The notes under the pieces are model-generated. The model was given only the letters and a program-made list of their open reading frames with translations, was not told the DNA's origin and made no database searches. From Palsa-739 sp035532535 (GTDB lineage: Bacteria; Actinomycetota; Thermoleophilia; Gaiellales; Gaiellaceae), in assembly GCA_035532535.1 (NCBI GenBank), contig DATKQT010000031.1, positions 1 through 64,000 on the forward strand: a stretch of 64,000 bases of DNA, in the 5' to 3' direction. Below are positions 61,320 to 64,000 of this stretch, in pieces. The position numbers were made by a program, and so were the translations under genes. Within the stretch, counting starts at the first letter, position 1. Each line of letters opens with the position of its first letter.

Positions 61320-61688
61320 TTATGGCCGTTTCGTCTTGGTACGCCACGCGATCTGGGCCGCCGTGGCGATGAGGACGACGGCAAACAGCTTGCGGAGCGT
61401 CGCCTCGGGGACGCTCTGAGCCAGCCTGGCACCACCGAAGGCCGCGCCGATCGATGCGATGCCGATCACGAGCGCGCTTTGCCACCGGACGTTGCCGTGC
61501 CGCTGCTGGCGCCAGACCCCGACGAGGACGGTGGGAATGATCGCAAGCAGGGACGTCGCCTCCGCGTGCAGCTGCGTGAGACCGAGCCACGTCAGCGTCG
61601 GCACAAACAGGATCCCGCCTCCGACGCCGAACAGGCCCGAGAGAACACCGGCGACGAGCCCGAGGATGACGGCGAGGACGTACGTCAT
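61320..61688 (-). CDS. Half-size TauE/SafE (TSUP) membrane protein, second gene
   Basis: The ATG at 61688 overlaps the stop of the first half (ATGA) and gives 122 residues with four helices. The N-terminal LGLVAGVLSGLFGVGGGILFVPTL is the signature repeat of the TauE/SafE family. Full family members have about 250 residues with two such repeats; here each repeat is a separate gene. The pair may form a heterodimeric sulfite or sulfoacetate-type exporter. The substrate is unknown. Confidence 0.85.
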   Translation of the reverse strand: MTYVLAVILGLVAGVLSGLFGVGGGILFVPTLTWLGLTQLHAEATSLLAIIPTVLVGVWRQQRHGNVRWQSALVIGIASIGAAFGGARLAQSVPEATLRKLFAVVLIATAAQIAWRTKTKRP

Positions 61689-62029
61689 TTCACGAGCAGG
61701 TCGATGGCGATGCCCACCAGCAGCACCGCAAAGGCGTACGAGAGCGTGCGCACGTGGAGTCGCTGGTGCAAGGACGCGCCGCCGAGGGCGCCGACGGCGG
61801 CGGGAACGCCGAGCAGCGCCGCGTAGTTCGCCTGCACGTCGCCGTGGAACAGGTATGCGACGACGCCGGCGGTGGCGGTGAGCCCGATCGCCGCGAGCGA
61901 CGTCGCACTCGCGGAGCGCATGTCCCACCGGCCGACGAGCAGGAGCAGCGGAACGATGATGATGCCGCCGCCGACCCCGAAGAGCGCGCTGAAGAACCCG
62001 GCCGCCAGACCGATCAGGACCAGGCGCAC
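61685..62029 (-). CDS. Half-size TauE/SafE (TSUP) membrane protein, first gene
   Basis: This 114-residue protein has four helices and the same signature at the N-terminus (LIGLAAGFFSALFGVGGGII), then the second-half features SASATSLAAIGLTATAGVV and a final helix LSYAFAVLLVGIAIDLL. It is the partner of the following half-size gene. Confidence 0.85.
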   Translation of the reverse strand: MRLVLIGLAAGFFSALFGVGGGIIIVPLLLLVGRWDMRSASATSLAAIGLTATAGVVAYLFHGDVQANYAALLGVPAAVGALGGASLHQRLHVRTLSYAFAVLLVGIAIDLLVK

Positions 62030-62064
62030 CGACCTATGCTAGTAGGGGTCTGCCCTGGAGGTTC

Positions 62065-62191
62065 GGTAGTGCTCTGCCGCGCGAAAGCCAAGCTGCGCAA
62101 GGACGCAGGGAGCGTTCGTAGCCGTGGCTACGGACGCGACCGAGGACGCCGCGATGCGACGGTTTGCAGCCGGCAGAGTGCTGCCGCTACC
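62065..62191 (+). ncRNA. Candidate structured leader of otsB
   Basis: A long-range stem closes a 127-nt element: GGTAG (62065-62069) with CTACC (62187-62191), and CTCTGCCG (62072-62079) with CGGCAGAG (62171-62178). Inside are CTGCG/CGCAG with a 6-nt loop (62092-62107) and CGTAGC/GCTACG (62116-62131). It ends 18 nt before the otsB ATG. The architecture is that of a riboswitch-sized element, but I cannot match its core to a known class. Confidence 0.45.
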
Positions 62192-62209
62192 TTCCGGGCG
62201 AGCCCCTAG

Positions 62210-62920
62210 ATGGCCGCACTCCTGCAGCGGCTCTCGGCGGAGCCGCAGCTGGCCGGCCTCTTCCTCGATTTCGACGGCGTGCTGGCGCCGATCGTAGAGC
62301 GGCCGGACGATGCGCATCTCCCGTCCGAGACTCGCAAGGAGCTCGAGCGCCTCGTCGCGCGATACGCGCTCGTCGCGGTCGTATCGGGGCGCGCCGGTGA
62401 CGACGTGCGACGGCGCGTCGGCGTCGACGGCGTCGTGATCGCGGGCTCACACGGCCTCGAGCTCGACCTGGAGGCCGAGGCCTGGCGCGAAACCGTCGAG
62501 GCGTTCGCCGACGCGGCCCGGTGGCCGGACACGGAGCGCAAGGGCCTTACCGCGTCGTTCCACTACCGCACGGCCACCGACGAGCCGGCTGCGGTGGCGG
62601 CGCTCGAAGGACTGGCGGAGCGTGCGCGTGAGGCCGGCCTGAAGGCGCGCTTCGGCCGCAAGGTGCTCGAGGTGCTCCCGCCGCTCGAAGCGAACAAGGG
62701 CACGGCCGTGCGACACCTGCTCGGCGGCGCAGGATTGGACCGCGCACTCGTGGCCGGCGACGACGCGACCGATCTCGACGCGTTCCGCGCGCTCGATGGA
62801 CTCGAGCTCGCCGTTCGTGTCGCGGTCGCGGCAGCCGAGTCGCCGCCCGAGCTGCGCGCCGCGGCCGACATCGTCGTCGGAAGCACGGACGAGCTCCTGG
62901 CGTTGCTGCGGACGCTGTGA
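62210..62920 (+). CDS. otsB: Trehalose-6-phosphate phosphatase
   Basis: OtsB removes phosphate from trehalose-6-phosphate, giving the compatible solute trehalose. The 236-residue HAD enzyme has motif I LFLDFDGVLAPIVERPDDA with the two catalytic Asp, motif II VVSGR, and motif IV VAGDDATDLDAF. VLEVLPPLEANKGTAVRHLL is the family's Lys-containing motif. No otsA synthase is in the window. A structured leader lies directly upstream. Confidence 0.92.
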   Translation: MAALLQRLSAEPQLAGLFLDFDGVLAPIVERPDDAHLPSETRKELERLVARYALVAVVSGRAGDDVRRRVGVDGVVIAGSHGLELDLEAEAWRETVEAFADAARWPDTERKGLTASFHYRTATDEPAAVAALEGLAERAREAGLKARFGRKVLEVLPPLEANKGTAVRHLLGGAGLDRALVAGDDATDLDAFRALDGLELAVRVAVAAAESPPELRAAADIVVGSTDELLALLRTL

Positions 62921-62924
62921 CGAC

Positions 62925-63245
62925 TCAGGCCTTGTGAACCTTGACCGCGGTGCCGTAGGCGCAGATCTCGGTCCAGTTCGCGCCCATCTCCGAGGTGTCG
63001 AAGCGCATGGCGATGATCGCGTTCGCGCCTTTCGCTTCCGCCTCCTGCGACATCCGCTCCATCACCTCATGGCGACTGTCGACGAGCGCCTTCGTCATTC
63101 CCTTCAGCTCACCGCCGAGGATCGACTTCAGCTGCGCGCCGATCTGCGAGCCGACGTTGCGGGAGCGCACGGTCAGCCCCATCACCTCGCCGAACACCTC
63201 GTCCACCGTGTAGCCCGGAATGTCGTTCATCGTCGTGACGATCAT
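62925..63245 (-). CDS. YbjQ/UPF0145 family protein
   Basis: The ATG at 63245 has a GGAGGTG site and gives 106 residues, the standard length. IVTTMNDIPGYTVDEVFGEV, GLTVRSRNVGSQIGAQLKSI and GANAIIAMRFDTSE are the family's conserved parts. These proteins form small pentameric rings; the metal-binding label in databases is not well supported. It overlaps the stop of the decarboxylase gene (ATGA). Confidence 0.93.
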   Translation of the reverse strand: MIVTTMNDIPGYTVDEVFGEVMGLTVRSRNVGSQIGAQLKSILGGELKGMTKALVDSRHEVMERMSQEAEAKGANAIIAMRFDTSEMGANWTEICAYGTAVKVHKA

Positions 63246-64000
63246 CGGTTCAACACCTCCCATGCGCGGCGCACGTCGTCTTCTGTCGTGCGCGCATTGC
63301 CGATAGCCAACCTGAGCACGTAGCGGCCGTCGAGCCGCGTGTGCGAGAGAAAGATCTCACCGCTGCGATTCGCGCGCTCGACGATCGCCTCGTTCTCCTC
63401 GTCCGTGCCGTTGCGGCGGAACGCGACGAGCGAGAAGCGCAGCGGCGCGACGAGCTCCCAGTCCGGGTCCGCCTCGACCCAGTCCGCGAACAGGCGGGCG
63501 AGGCGGATGTGCTCACGGTGCATCGCGCGCAGCCCCTCGGCGCCGTAGCAGCGGAGCACGGCCCAGAGCTTGAGCGAGCGGAAGCGACGGCCCAGCGCCG
63601 GCCCGTACTCGGAGAGCGCGTATGCATCCTCGGGTGTGCGTAGGTATTCGGGGACGAGCGAGAACGCCTCGCGGAACTCGTCCGGACGCGACGTCCAGAG
63701 CAACGAGCAGTCGACCGGGACGAGCAGCCATTTGTGCGGATTGACGACGAGCGAGTCCGCGAGCTCCACACCGTCCTGCGACCAGCGCTCCTCGTCGAGG
63801 ATCCATGACGACCCCGCGTACGCTGCGTCCACGTGCACCCACGCGCCCGCCGCATGAGCGCGTTCAGCGAGCGCACGCACGGGGTCGACGGAAGCGAACG
63901 AGGTCGTGCCCACCGTTGGGACGACCACGGCGACGTCGGAGAAGTCGAGCCCGTCGGCGCGCATGCGCAGCTCGTCGTCGACCGACACCTTGCGCAGCAC
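63242..64000 (-). CDS. PLP-dependent group II amino acid decarboxylase, 3' part
   Basis: The frame is open to the right edge of the window; the last 252 residues are present and the N-terminus is missing. WVHVDAAYAGSSWIL holds the Asp that binds the PLP ring nitrogen and SLVVNPHKWLLVPVDCS the PLP lysine. FREAFSLVPEYLRTPED and GRRFRSLKLWAVLRCYG are typical of aromatic-L-amino-acid/tyrosine decarboxylases. Phenylalanine, tyrosine, tryptophan or DOPA could be the substrate. Confidence 0.9.
   Translation of the reverse strand: MLRKVSVDDELRMRADGLDFSDVAVVVPTVGTTSFASVDPVRALAERAHAAGAWVHVDAAYAGSSWILDEERWSQDGVELADSLVVNPHKWLLVPVDCSLLWTSRPDEFREAFSLVPEYLRTPEDAYALSEYGPALGRRFRSLKLWAVLRCYGAEGLRAMHREHIRLARLFADWVEADPDWELVAPLRFSLVAFRRNGTDEENEAIVERANRSGEIFLSHTRLDGRYVLRLAIGNARTTEDDVRRAWEVLNR

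Noticed and set aside
62080..62180. Resemblance of the otsB leader to a c-di-GMP-I riboswitch
   Set aside because: Only scattered short matches; the conserved GGACGCAAAGCC core is not present.

Overview
The window is GC-rich (roughly two-thirds G+C by eye), gene-dense DNA of bacterial chromosome type. I see no insertion sequences, phage genes, CRISPR arrays, tRNA or rRNA genes. The gene set points to an aerobic actinobacterium: PASTA Ser/Thr kinase with FHA proteins, PstP-type phosphatase, FtsW/RodA and PBP in one run; eukaryotic-type glutamine synthetase II; SUF-only Fe-S assembly; Tat export; many GTG and TTG starts; WYL and MarR regulators. The A2-type caa3 oxidase with GabP-tail/USP-like partners and the general gene style suggest class Thermoleophilia (Gaiellales or Solirubrobacterales), but that placement is inference.

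Layout. 1-213 is the tail of a MetE-like gene. 588-5650 is a cytochrome caa3 oxidase operon (coxB, coxA, a double USP-like protein, coxC, a membrane-anchored USP-like protein). 5647-9076 (minus) runs tatA, tatC, a TPR membrane protein, a STAS protein, a dihaem cytochrome c and a GNAT enzyme. 9238-12927 is sufC-sufB-VOC-sufD. 12984-18627 holds a secreted protein, a CHASE3/PAS histidine kinase, an EttA-like ABC-F protein, a PD40 propeller and a methyltransferase. 18624-22816 (minus) encodes an envelope redox set (ferric-reductase-like membrane protein, ApbE, a double-propeller protein, small anchored proteins). 22828-25932 is sufS-sufU-Rieske-tag-O-methyltransferase, followed by an apparent stand-alone RNA with its own terminator. 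26133-30623 has a MarR-controlled YceI/FMN-reductase pair, cupin, alcohol dehydrogenase, epimerase and dcd. 30676-33528 has a class III aminotransferase and a kinase with a discoidin-like ectodomain. 33525-43160 (minus) is the cell-wall/growth signalling block: a kinase fused to a polytopic domain, fhaA, fhaB, pstP, ftsW/rodA, pbp, PASTA kinase, ddl. 43236-50223 contains envelope and housekeeping genes including glnII. 50224-54289 has a WYL regulator with its cupin target and an ABC-2 exporter preceded by a leader-peptide attenuator. 54266-56228 is rfbA-rfbC-rfbD. 56542-60199 holds a CitE-like lyase, lon and a small membrane protein. 60165-64000 has an M23 protein, two half-size TauE/SafE genes, otsB behind a structured leader, a YbjQ protein and the 3' part of a PLP decarboxylase.

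Recurring signals are start/stop overlaps (ATGA, GTGA, TTGA and one probable CTGA), convergent gene pairs that share one CTAG for both stop codons (six of thirteen), and -10-like TAnnnT boxes 6-9 nt upstream of start codons, suggesting leaderless transcripts. The most promising unexplained elements are the leader uORF/hairpin systems before glnII and the ABC exporter, the stand-alone RNA at about 25945-26130, the otsB leader, and the duplicated USP-like domains embedded in the oxidase operon.
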